Assembly: GCA_019775845.1 (NCBI GenBank)
Contig: JADQAV010000014.1
Span: 124,001-188,000, forward strand
Direction: 5' to 3'
Origin: Myrmaecium sp. VS I D KN 1
Taxonomy: Eukaryota > Ascomycota > Dothideomycetes > Valsariales > Valsariaceae
DNA: 64,000 nt
Shown: positions 24,677-35,800 of the stretch, piece by piece
Position numbering within the stretch: the first letter of the stretch is position 1
Layout of the letters: each line of letters starts with the position of its first letter
Made by a program: the position numbers and the translations under genes
The notes under the pieces: generated by a model
Told to the model about the DNA's origin: nothing
What the model saw: only the letters and a program-made list of their open reading frames with translations
The model's database searches: none

Positions 24677-26210
24677 TTGCCCCGGAAGTAGGATCCGGGG
24701 GATAAGGGGGAAGTTTTTGTTTTTTTATTCTGTGTGATCTTCTGACGCGTCTGCTTTTTTAGTTGAGTTGGCTGGCTGCTTGGCTGGCTGGATGGCGCTC
24801 GTTTCCATCGTCCCGGTCGCTTCGTTTCAGCCCCCCTTCTGCGAATATGTCTGTTATGCTGATGTCTGTATGTATGAGACGTTGTGATTGTGGTGACGTT
24901 GCCCTGGCGTTGCGAAACGAAGCCGAAAGTGCAATACAAACAATTTGTGTGGATGTGGATGTGGATGTGAATATGATGGGAGAAGGAAAGGAAGGACGGA
25001 GGATTGGTCCGAGCGATCCATATCCATTCCCTCGGACCTCCCCTCCCTCTCCTCTCCTTGCCGCAAGCCACAATATACTTTTGAGACAAGACGCAAAAAA
25101 AAATCTCCTTGCATTGCTTTCGTTTTCGCTTTTGCTTTTCTCCTTCCTTCCCTCCCTTCCGTCTTGGTCATCCCCCCTGACAAGGGCCGGGGCATGCGAG
25201 ATTCGTGTGCTTTTTTGGAATGACCCCTTGCTGTATGTTCTTTGCTTTTTATAGGGGAAGCGGGAAGGGAAGGGAGGTATCCGTATGTATTTGCTTTTTC
25301 AGCTTCCGCTCCCTCCCTCCCCTAACTGCATTGCACCGTGTTGTTGGTGCATGTGCATGCGTTGCGACGAAACCTAGCGTATCAGTATCGTACCTTATCG
25401 TCCGTCCATCCACAAGCCAGATGCGATGGAAGGCTCCCTCCCGGAAGGATTTGGGGCCGCGGGGATTGGGTGGGGGAGGGGCCCGCGGAGGTGGCTGATT
25501 TGTGGATCTTTAAGCTCGCTTCGCTAGGTTGGTCCGGGGAACTGGGGTCCCTGTCTTCCGGGTTTTAACTCCTTTTTATTTGTTTTTATCTTTTTTTTTG
25601 GAAGAAGGGAAAAGCAAAGAGAGTGCGCCGCAATCACAAATGATGAGGTAACTTGCTTTTTCGCTTTTTCCGGCCTCCCGTACCCGCAGCGAATCTTTGA
25701 TTTCTCCTTTTCTTCACGAGACGTGTGTGTGTGTTGAGATCCGGGAATTGTGAATGTCGTATGTGTCCATCGTTAAGGGACATGGGATAGTGATTCCATT
25801 CAGCCTCCCCCCGCGACCGAGGGATGCGGGCATCAACGGTACACTTAACCCATTACCCCATGAGGTAACATGTCAAAGTATCGGGAACCACAACACCAGC
25901 GCCCTCCTCCTCCTCCTCGTCCTACCGATGGTGCTAGAAATGTCCGAGGAGAAGATTCGGAGAATCCTCGTCGCCCGAGATCGGCCATCCATTCCATCCA
26001 TCCGAAGTAGGAGGATGAAACTTGGAAGCCCATCGGCTCTAGCTTCACGATCCGAACGGAACTGTCAGCCTCACCCCGGATCAACCTACCCCAGAACTCC
26101 AGGACCCCAGACGCCCGTGCCCAGCAGCATCACCATCATCATCATCATCATCCCCATCCAACATGTTTTTTTGCGCCCGCAGGCGCGGGCAACCTCCACG
26201 TCAGATCTTC

Positions 26211-26240
26211 CCTTTTTTTTTTTTTTTTTTAAAAAAAAAC
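26211..26240. repeat. Poly(T) tract running straight into poly(A)
   Basis: About twenty T are followed directly by nine A, a self-complementary low-complexity element that could terminate Pol III or extrude a small hairpin. Confidence 0.8.
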
Positions 26241-26365
26241 CCCGACATCGGGAGTGCCTCTTCGGGGGATTGGGAAGCAAAACACGGGACGATCACAACA
26301 CAGATAGACAGACAGAGATGCGGTGGCTGTTACCATACATCATGTATGTACATGCAAACATAGAT

Positions 26366-26410
26366 TGTGTCGTGTTGTGTTTGTGTTTGTGTTTGTGTTT
26401 GTGTTGTGTT
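26366..26410. repeat. GTGTTT microsatellite
   Basis: Repeated GTGTTT/TGTTTG units, imperfect at both ends. Confidence 0.85.
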
Positions 26411-28284
26411 CAATTGTGTCAGATGGAAGCCTCGCGTCGCACAGCGCAGCGCCGGCGCGTCCGGATATGCCGCCCGCCAACCATGCCCGCGGGTACTAGG
26501 TAAGGTGGTGGTGGTTTTGGTTTGATAGGCGGGAACGCACAACTGCACACTGCGTGGCGGGCGCATCCCCGAGGGGTGGGTGGGTGGGTTGGTGTCGATC
26601 GCCTCCCATCCCTCCTCCACCTTATCTGCCTGCTGTGGCCGGCATATGGTGGGAAAATCGTTGGTCCCCCCATTCTTGCGACCGCCGCCCGCACATCGGC
26701 GCTGCGGCTGCGGGGGTGGGGGTGGAGGGGTGGGAGGATGACAGATCCCCTCAAGGGGGAAAATGGTTTGCGACAAGATGGTCGCGGGAGGGAGTGCCAG
26801 TTTGTGGAAGCGCGAGTGTGACTGATGCCCTCCCCTCCCTCCCTCTTCAACTCGTCTCGGACTCACCTCCACGGGCGCAAACGAAGAAGAAGAGTATGGT
26901 ACTCAGGGCAAGAGCAGGACAAGACAGGACAGGTCACACCCCATCAGCCCCGTTCGCCCATCCAGTGAAAGTGGTTCTCCAGCCAACTCCGGGGCGTGAC
27001 TTGGGGAAAGGGAGGGAGGGGGGGCCACCAGCGTCGGTCGTGGCGGCGAGTGGTAATCATCATCAACAACCCAGTCCGGTAATTTGTCGAGGCTGCCATC
27101 AGCATGCGAAAGCTATAGGGCGCCCGTTTCGTGGCCGGCCGGCATGGGAGAAAGTCCGGGGATGGCATCCGCGCCCGGGAAAAAAGCTGGGGTTCCCCCG
27201 ACTTTCCCGTTCGCCTAAGGATGTACTTTTTTTCTTAGGGGAGGGAGGGAGGGTGCCAGTCCAGCTCAGCCTCCCCCCCTCCTCGGCCGGCGGAGAGGGC
27301 GCCCACTAACGTTAAACTTAGCCGCGCCTCGGCTGGCACGAAGGGAGGGAATGGGGAATGGCGGAAGGGAAAGAAGGGGAAAACGAAAGTCGCGGTGTGG
27401 ATGAGCATGCATTTCCCGGTCCCTACAGACAGCTTCCTTGCACTCCAGCTGCCCTCCCTTCCCTGTCGCCCTGGGCTGCTGCCAGTCGTTTAAAGGGGCG
27501 GTGAGTCACCGCCAGATCAAAGCAAGTAGCAACGAGCAGCAAAGCAAAGCAAAGCGAAGCACAGCAAAAGCAACAATCAAGCTCTTTCCTTATTCTCCAA
27601 CGCAAACGAACCTGGACAGCCCTGGGTACAAGTACCCTGGCGGTTTCGTTGGCAGACGCACACGCACACACACACGCCCCGACCAAACCGACCGACCGAC
27701 TGTTCATCCCAACAACCTACCACTCCTACCTCAGTACCTAAGCTTCGTTACGTCCCACCGCTTCGACCGGCCGGACACGAACGCACGATACATAAACTGG
27801 CAGTTGACCTGTCAGTGCCTTAAACGACTCTTAGTCTCCTCACCCTTTTCCCACCTTCCGACCTTCCCACGCGCCGCCCTGCCAGCTCGACGGATGACTT
27901 GTCGCCTGGACCATCATCCCACGCGATAAACCAGATCTGGCAAGGAAAACCTCATCACCAGGCCGGTTCGGTCTCTTGACTCTTTGACACGCCGCGACTT
28001 GACACGTCGGACCCATCTTACCTCCCTCGGTCCGTCTCTCTATCGGCCTGCAGACGGTAACGGTATTAAAGCGCCGGCGGCCACTGAAGCCTTGCGACTC
28101 GCCCCGGTTTTTCTCGGAAACCCCTTCGCGACCAGCCTAGCTAGACGTCATCACCCGGCCCTCTCCAAATATTCCCGACCCTTCCTCCAGCCCGACAGCC
28201 CAACATCATAATAAACAAGGCTCGGTCCTTCTGACCGCGACGAAAAACCTCTCCACCAAGATATTCTACTCCCAACAAACAACG

Positions 28285-28779
28285 ATGCATTTCGCATCCT
28301 CACCGGCACCCTCTCCTTCCACCTCACCCTCCGGCAGCAGCGCCCAGCCCATCGCGATCCGCAAGATGGCCTCGCCCACGGACTCGCTGTATGGCAGCTT
28401 CTCGGACCGACCCTCGTCCGCGCCACAGGCTGCTGGCTCCAGCCCCTGCGCCTACCCGAGCTGGCCGACCGGCAACCAACTCTGCGCCCGCCCGGGCAGC
28501 GGCTCCGCCTTCGACCGCGACCTCACCCCGAGCTCCTTCATCAGCGACGAGGACCTGCTCTCGGACGACGAGGTGTGCTGCTTCCTGACCGAGGCGCCTG
28601 CGCCGCCCCGCCAGCTGCCCTACTCCATGGCCCTGCCGCAGGTCCAGGCCTGCCCCATCTTGCCCCCGCTCTACGCGTCTGAGAAGCCGGGCAAGAAGCG
28701 ACGACGGAGCTCGAAGAAGCAGCGTCGTCCGTCGAAGCCGATGACTCCCATCGCGGAGTCGCCTGAAACGCCTGAGTGA
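28285..28779 (+). CDS. Small Ser/Pro-rich protein with basic C-terminus, function unknown
   Basis: Single-exon 164-aa protein starting at an ATG in a good context (AACAACGATGC). The N-terminal half is low-complexity Ser/Pro/Ala. A central acidic motif SSFISDEDLLSDDEV is followed by a Pro-rich segment, then a strongly basic cluster (KKRRRSSKKQRRPSK) that looks like a nuclear localisation signal, and a final PMTPIAESPETPE tail with proline-directed phosphorylation-type sites. I do not recognise a named family. The acidic patch, basic cluster and TP/SP tail look like conserved short linear motifs in a nuclear regulatory protein, but that is inference. Codon use is GC3-rich like the certain genes nearby. 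It stands alone, with 6.6 kb of non-coding DNA upstream and 4 kb downstream, so strong or complex regulation is possible. Confidence 0.75.
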   Translation: MHFASSPAPSPSTSPSGSSAQPIAIRKMASPTDSLYGSFSDRPSSAPQAAGSSPCAYPSWPTGNQLCARPGSGSAFDRDLTPSSFISDEDLLSDDEVCCFLTEAPAPPRQLPYSMALPQVQACPILPPLYASEKPGKKRRRSSKKQRRPSKPMTPIAESPETPE

Positions 28780-29659
28780 AGCACTTCTACCGACCTGATT
28801 GCAGGACGCTTTCTTATCTACTGTACGTCTTCGTCGCGACATCATCGCGTGCATCAGATGCTAACAGTCAAAAATAGTTATGACCGATGATTGAATGAAT
28901 GACGATATACCTCTCCCTCTCTCTCTCGGTTTACCATTGATACATACCACCTCCCCCCAGGAGTGTATCACCTTTTCGGTCGCATCGAGCTTTTGTTTTT
29001 TTCTGGTTATTCAAATCGAATTGAATCAGCAACTACGATCTCACGACAACGACAACCCGCCTCTCCCAGCGCTTCTGTCGAGAGCGCAGAGCAACGCCCC
29101 CTCCCCTCTCGAGCACGTCTGCACCTCCACCTCCGCTGCGGCGCAATGAGGACCGGACGGAACGATCCTCACGCTACCTGGTGGCATGACAGTCCTCTGC
29201 CACGCAGTTGCTCTTGCGATGGCAATCAGCACACGCAACCTTTGGGTCGATGCGCAGCTTCTCGTCGCACTGCGAAGCAGCCGTCACCACGAAAGGAAGA
29301 AGCAGCCTGATGACGTGCTTCTTCCTGCATGAGGGGTTCAGGAGCCTTTACTGGCAAAGAAGAAGAAGTGAAGAAGAAGAAAGGTGGGGTAGGAGGAGTC
29401 AGCGGGCCTGACCTCCACTCTCTTCTCTTCCTCGGGACGAAGAGCGAGTCGGGCTGTACCTACCGCTCCCCTCCCATTCCTGTCGCAGCTACGATGCGCG
29501 ACCAGAATATTTTGGTTCTTTTTCCGGAATGTTCTTTTTGGCTTTTTTTGGTTTAGGATTTTGTTCGGAAGGGAAGATGAACGAAGAGTTGGACGGATGG
29601 AGAGACGTAGGAAGGATGAATATGACGGGGGATGGGTTTGAGTTGGAATGGATACTTTG

Positions 29660-29703
29660 AAGAAAGCGAAAGAGAAAGCGAAAGAGAGAGAGAGAGAGAG
29701 AGA
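29660..29703. repeat. GA-rich microsatellite
   Basis: AAAGCGAAAGAG units pass into an (AG)n run. Confidence 0.9.
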
Positions 29704-30624
29704 CTCCTCCAGGCCTGCTGGCCGGAGAGAGAGAAGTTCACGTGTTGCGTGTTGCATCACGCATACCGTGGTTGTCACTGTAGTACGTAGCGAACAACGA
29801 GGTTTATCACCCTCACTATCAGCACGCGTTTATTCTTGTTCTTCTTCTTCTTTGTCGTTGCGCTCCGATCTTATCTCCAGCGCTACCTAGTCATCATGGT
29901 ACTCATATAAGGACCAGCTGGTACGGGTCACTCGCGCCCTGACTCCTTCTCTTCACACCCCACCTGGGCCGTCGCGTCCCGTACCGTCCCGTACCGTGCC
30001 GTACGGAGTACCGCGCTGACCTGCCTACACAACACGTCCTTTCGCCAAAAAAGAAGGGGAAAAAAGGGATGGACAGACGGATGTCAATATATATACGTAC
30101 GGGCCATCCCCATCTCACTCGTGCGTACGTGATGGCAGAGCAGTCAATTCCTATTTACTTCTTTGGATTTTTTTCTTTTTGGTTTGATGGTTTAAGACGT
30201 ACCACAGGGAAGAAAGATACTTTCAGGTTGGCCAGTCCCGTCATTCCGTCCGCGTGCCTTTTTTGCCTTTTTTTTCTTTTTTTATCTCTTTACCTCATTC
30301 AGTCCCGTGACTTCGCATCGGGAACGGGTTTCGGCATCGTTCTCATTATAGCGCGTGGTTTGTACATACCTACCTACTCCGTAGCACCCATATGTAACCA
30401 TGTACTCCCCTTCAGCTCCCGCTCCCGCGGCGTTCGCGTGAGCAAATTGGAAAGGAAGAAAGAACGAAAGGTTGGAGAATGAATGGCGAGGATATGAAGG
30501 AATGATCTTGTGATTGGAATATCGCCGCTACTGCTGCTTCTATCCCAGCCTTCTATGCTTCTTCTCGCTGTACTTTACTGTACAGAAGCGGTTCCCGCTC
30601 GCGGACCGAACCCCACGTGTTCGC

Positions 30625-30670
30625 AAAAAGGAAAGAAAAAAAAAAAAAAAAAAGAGAGAGAGAGAGAGAA
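30625..30670. repeat. Poly(A)-(AG)n low-complexity tract
   Basis: About twenty A followed by (GA)n. Confidence 0.9.
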
Positions 30671-31338
30671 AGGATGGTAAAAGTTCCTCCTCCTCTTCTT
30701 CTTCTTCTTAGACAAACCTACTAATGACGAGGAAGCGAAGGGTAGCTTATAAAACAGTTCTCGCATTTTCATCCTATCAAGGAACAGAAATACTAATGTG
30801 CGAGACAATCTACCCAACCATCCATCTATTTTCATCCACCCCGACTGATCTCGCACACACACACGCACGCACGCGCGCACGCGGCGAACTGCGTTGGGGA
30901 CTTTCATTAGCGGGAAGGATACGTGGTATCGATGATGTTACTAGGCACTGCTGTTGCTGTTGCTGTTGTCGTGTGTATGTACTTGTACGATGTACCCGTT
31001 GTACTGGGAGGAGGAGGAGGAGGAGGCGGTGGGGGGTCAGGCGTGGTGTGTGGTGTTGAGCTGCGGTGGACGAAGGAACCGGAATTTGGTATTTGCATTT
31101 TCCGCCGAGAGGTCCTTCGTCTGCTTCGGTTGCGAAAAGAGTTTCTGACCGAGCGAGCGATGGAGATCGGATCATGATGCGACGAGTCTGTTACAAAATT
31201 GTTTGAAGGCGAAACGTGATGGCGAGCGTGATGATGGTGATGAGGCTGGGTGAAGAGAGTGACGGGCAGCCTCATCACTGTGATGACCAGCGCCTCGTCC
31301 GTCGCTGGCGCCCAGCATGAAGAAACATCCACGTACGG

Positions 31339-31405
31339 AGTACTATAGGTACCCAAGGCATGTACATATGTCGCTACGAAATGCTACCTTGGGTATCTAT
31401 GTACT
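31339..31405. repeat. Imperfect inverted repeat (hairpin)
   Basis: Left arm GGTACCCAAGG (31348-31358) and right arm CCTTGGGTATC (31387-31397) are complementary at 10 of 11 positions across a 28-nt loop. Outer AGTAC and GTACT extend the pairing. It sits next to a TACGGAGTA word. Confidence 0.6.
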
Positions 31406-32858
31406 GTACTCTCCATAGCCACTTCAACCGTGGAGTACATTAGGTACTGCCATCGTGAACTGGATGCGCTGACCACTGCACCTCACCTTCCCCTCCCCCC
31501 GCTTAATCATCCGTCCAGCCCGATGCCAGCAGGACTTCAGGCCCAACCAGAATGCGCGGCAAGGCGCTCTTAAGTATCCGGAGTATAACACCGTCATAAT
31601 CTCCTCCGCAGTTGCGCGCTTCGGTCGAGGGTGAACCCACCGCCGCGGTCCGTCCCATGCGGTTCTGCACGATCATTGGCGGCGAGGCCGTGTGCCGTGA
31701 TGCATGTCCTGCAGCCGCGCTTCGAGCGACAGGCCAATGGGCGAGCGCGCTGGCGAGCCATCCCTCCTCGTTCCTGAGGCTCAGGCGGGGCCCGGCGCCA
31801 ACCACGACCCCGACCTCCCCACCACCCACGGTGACTTCCGCCGACGTGCTGCAGGCACCGCAACTCGCCCTAGCCCATCATCGCCCGCCATCGCCCATCA
31901 CCACCCAGCACCACCCTATCCTCGCCCATCCTCGCCCATCCTCCCCCCATCACCAGCTGTGCGACGCCCAAGAGGCCTACTTGGCGGCCGTCGGGGCAGC
32001 GCATGGCTCGCCAACCTGCCCACGGCCTGTCGAGTACCGACCGAACCATGGCCTGCCACTGGCCAACCTCCTCCTCCACCCCGGTTGAGGGAGCACACCG
32101 TGCCCTTCCGGCCATCCAACCCCAGCCGTTAGACGCCTCGCCTGGCGGATGACCCTTACCCGCTTCTCGCTCCATTCCTGTCTTCCGTCGTTAACTGTCA
32201 CTTTGATTTGGCGGAGCCGCCGTCGTGGCAGAACCGTCCCGACCCTCCTCCTCTCTCGCTTTTTCCCTTCGAGCTCTCTCTCTCCTCGTCGTCCTGTGTC
32301 GGTGTGTGTGTGCGGTCAAATTAGTCGCCCAGGCGCGTTGGTGCTCGGCCAGCCTTAAGCGCCAGGAATCCCAGAATCACGATACCCGTTCTCGGCTGCT
32401 CTGCTGCTCCTGAAAGACTCTTTTCTCCTTTGGTACTCCTGCTGTTCTACATCCTGCACACCCTTTTCACTCGAACTGCACGTTTACTCTGTCATACCTG
32501 CCTCGCACCACCCTCCAAGAAGCGGGCGCATGCATCCTGTTCCGCGTACGGCAGCGAACCCAGCAAGAGAGCGAGGGGTCCTGGCTATATCGCCTTCTGG
32601 AGACACGCTGGTGGCTTGAGATACTCACCGTCTGGTCGACGGCTCCCCTGCTCGTAGCGCGCATCCGAGGGTAGGTTGCATCTTGCGTTCTGAATTCTCC
32701 GGGATATACATCCTTTGCCCTTCCTCCCACACCTTCCTCGTTGCTATTCCTGGCCCTCGTCAGTCCCCTATACCGGCTTCATGCCCCACCCGTCTTGTCT
32801 CCTTCGTCTCCGTCCGACTGACCTGACGCGGAGAGTTATCTAGCTGAAGCAGCGCGAG

Positions 32859-35800
32859 ATGTCGGCCGGTCAATTGCAGAGGCATCGCTCCGTGTCGCGG
32901 AGCAGCTCCAAACGTTCCGACAAGATCAGGAATGCCGCCCTCCAACCTCCCGCTCCGAGCATCACACCGCAGAACGACGAGGCCAGCTTCGAGCCTTGCG
33001 CCGCCACCGCATCATTCCTCCTGTACGCCCAAAGGAACATCATCCTCTGCCTTCACCATGACACCCTTGCCATCGAGCGACGATTCGACCGCCACCGCGA
33101 GGACGTCTCGTGGATCTCCGCAGACAACGTGAGCGAAAGGGGGGCGGGACGTCTGGTGGTGAGCTACGACACCGGAAGCACGGCGATCGTGTGGGATCTG
33201 TTCACGGGAGAAGAGGTCGCTCGGTTTGCGGCGTACGAGCAAATCCGAGTGGCTGCGTGGATGAAGAATGGGAACGTTGCTTTTGGTAAGTGCAATTAAG
33301 CTTCGAGACGGGCTTGGTTTGGCGTGCTGATTACTGCATTAGGAAATTCTCAGGGGAATGTCATCCTGTTCGAGCCTTCCACCTCCGAACATATATCGGC
33401 ACGGACGATCTTTGATCCCATCACCGCGCTCGCACCCGCGGCAGACTGTCGAACATTTGCAATTGGGTATGTGCCTTCTTGATGACCGGCCGATGCACCA
33501 GCTGACTGAAATTGTGCAGTTATTTGAATGGGTCTATACTTATAGTGAACCTTCAGCCGTCCTTTACGATCCTACATACCCTCACCACCCCACGGACGCC
33601 CTCACCCATTGCTGGTCTGGCCTGGCATGGATCCTCCTCGAAGCAGAAGTCGGAGATGCTTGCAACGCAAACCTGTGATGGGGACCTGAGAGTCTGGAGT
33701 ATCCCTAAAGCTCCCCATTCCGAATCGCCTTGCGTCATCCGAGTCCTCGGGCGTTCGGAGAGCACGAACCCGGGGCCCTGTTGGTTTGCTTGGTCGAAGA
33801 GCGGACGGATCGTGCAGTTCTCGGACGGGTGAGTAGCAAACCCTTGTCTCTCTTTATCGTCCTTCTTCTGGACTCGTCCTCGACACTTTCTGCTCGTGTG
33901 ACGCTGTACTGACACCCACTATCGGCAGGCAAACATGGTCTTGGGACGTCAGGACAAAACGTGTAACGTGCGAACCTGTTCCTACGATGGATGGCACTGT
34001 CGGCATCACGAACTATGGCCCGACCGCAACCCTGTTTACGCTCGGCAGGAACCATACCGTCCAGCAATATGACATCAATCCGACAGGTGTACCCGCGCTG
34101 GTTGCCAATGTTCACCATGCACCTGCCAATGCGCCTCCGTCGCCCCCCAATTCCATTGAGGAACCGAAGAAGCAGCACGATGAACTGGCTACTTCGGCAA
34201 CAAGCGAAACCGCTCCCGTCGTCCCGGTCTATCTGGACTCTGGAGCAAGCAGTGAAGGGGAAGGGATGGCAACCATGTCACCCCTGCAAAAGATTGCCCA
34301 AGAGATGGACCAGCTTGAGGAAGAAAGTCGTGACCGCTTAGCTCCGCTTTCTCCGGTCTCGAGTCGGACCAGTTCGGTGGCCAGTTCAAAGTCGTCTACA
34401 GGGTCGCGTGGGAAGTACCGTTATGATCGCTCGGCATCGCGGATGTCCAATGGTTCCGGAAGCGAAGGCACCATCTTTTCCTACGGCTCCTCGCTTCGCA
34501 GCGGCGCCGAAAGCTATTCCATTCGTACCAGATCGTCCTTAGCTTCTTCACGGATGAGGTCCTCCTCACTTCGGAAAGAAGTCTTGCGGAGTCCAGAAGA
34601 ATCCAGGAAGACACAGATGATGGACCTCTTCCCCTTTACGGCAGCGAGACTCGGCGACGTGGTCTTCAAATCTCCCAGCTACGGTCCGCACCGAACCACG
34701 GACGATCTAAGACAGCAGATGTTGAGCGTGGTTTTCGGCTGGGATAACGATATTGAGGAGCTCATTCGGGATGAACGTAAGACTTCCACTGCAGTTTTTC
34801 TGTCTCAGTAAAACTCTGCTAACCATCAATCTACAGTTGCGCGTCATCCTCCCGGCTCAGCAGCTGGAGTGCTACTATCGAAATGGTTGGGTGATTTGGG
34901 AGCTGACGTGATGGCCTCAATGATCGGATCAGAATCCATGACATCCTCCGACTGGATGTTGTTGGCTCTGAGCTCGATGGGACAGGATTCACAAAAGAAG
35001 GTTGGGCAAGCCTTTGTCCAACGTCTTCTTGAAAAGGGCGACATACATCCAGCGGTTGCTATCCTCCTCGGCCTTGGCGAACAGAATGACGCGATCGAAG
35101 TCTACGTTTCCAGAAAGTACTATATGGAGGCCGTCCTGCTGACTTGTCTGCTGTTCCCTAACGATTGGCAACGTCAGTCATACCTGGTGAGGAAATGGGG
35201 CGAACAGGCGGTTGGGCATGGGGAGCCTCAACTAGCTGTGCGATGCTTTTCGTGCACGAGTCTCGAGTCCTCCGAGCCCTGGTTCTCTCCGCGCGCCCAA
35301 GACGCGGTATATGCGCAACAGCAAGCTGTCTTAGGACCGCTCAACAGCCCTCCGCTGTCGCCTCCTTCCGCGAGGTCAGATCGTTTGACCGTCAAGAATT
35401 CCGCGCTAAAGCTGGTGACCAACTTCGGCGAGACCTCGAATTCTCTCGTCGTTCCCGGGGATGCGGAGCAAACGCCGATGAATGTTGGTATAACCCCGAT
35501 TGCCGAATCTGCCCTTTCTCCTGGCGGAGCTGCTCCATGGCAGCGAGCTGGCGGCAGACTGGCTGGTCATCGGGATCCCTCCTCGGCGAGAACGGCAACT
35601 CCAGGAGCGTATAGGCGGCGACGCTACCCCTCGAAGTCAGACACGGAGAGAAGTGCTAGGTTCGATGCAACGCCCGTGGCAGGTAATAGCCGGCAGACCT
35701 CACGTACGAGAGATCCACAGACAGCCATCAACACTGTGGTAGCCGAGGCTGTCTTTGACGAGACTCCGGCCCAGCATAGAAGAAGCTCCTCGAACACGGC

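Larger units (their letters stand above)
21630..28284. other. Long gene-poor region, 6.6 kb
   Basis: No conserved protein, tRNA or structured RNA is recognised. The region is rich in short repeats, homopurine/homopyrimidine tracts and poly(T) runs, and its many ORFs are low-complexity and overlap on both strands. The last ~900 bp (from about 27,400) contain CAAAG-type repeats and CT-rich stretches and probably include the promoter and long 5' leader of the gene at 28285. Confidence 0.55.
28780..32858. other. Gene-poor region, 4.1 kb, microsatellite-rich
   Basis: Holds the 3' UTR of the small gene and the promoter and leader of the WD40 gene. It contains several microsatellites, three copies of the 9-mer TACGGAGTA (one inverted) and an imperfect inverted repeat (separate entries). 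ORFs near 31612-32132 are low-complexity and overlap in three frames; none looks real. Confidence 0.55.

Noticed and set aside
26554-27309. 251-codon plus-strand ORF in the gene-poor interval
   Set aside because: Gly/Pro/Arg low complexity, overlaps other frames on both strands, no domain.
31612-32132. Overlapping Pro/His/Ser-rich ORFs upstream of the WD40 gene
   Set aside because: Three frames are open together because of a CCATCGCCCATCA-type repeat; composition artefact.
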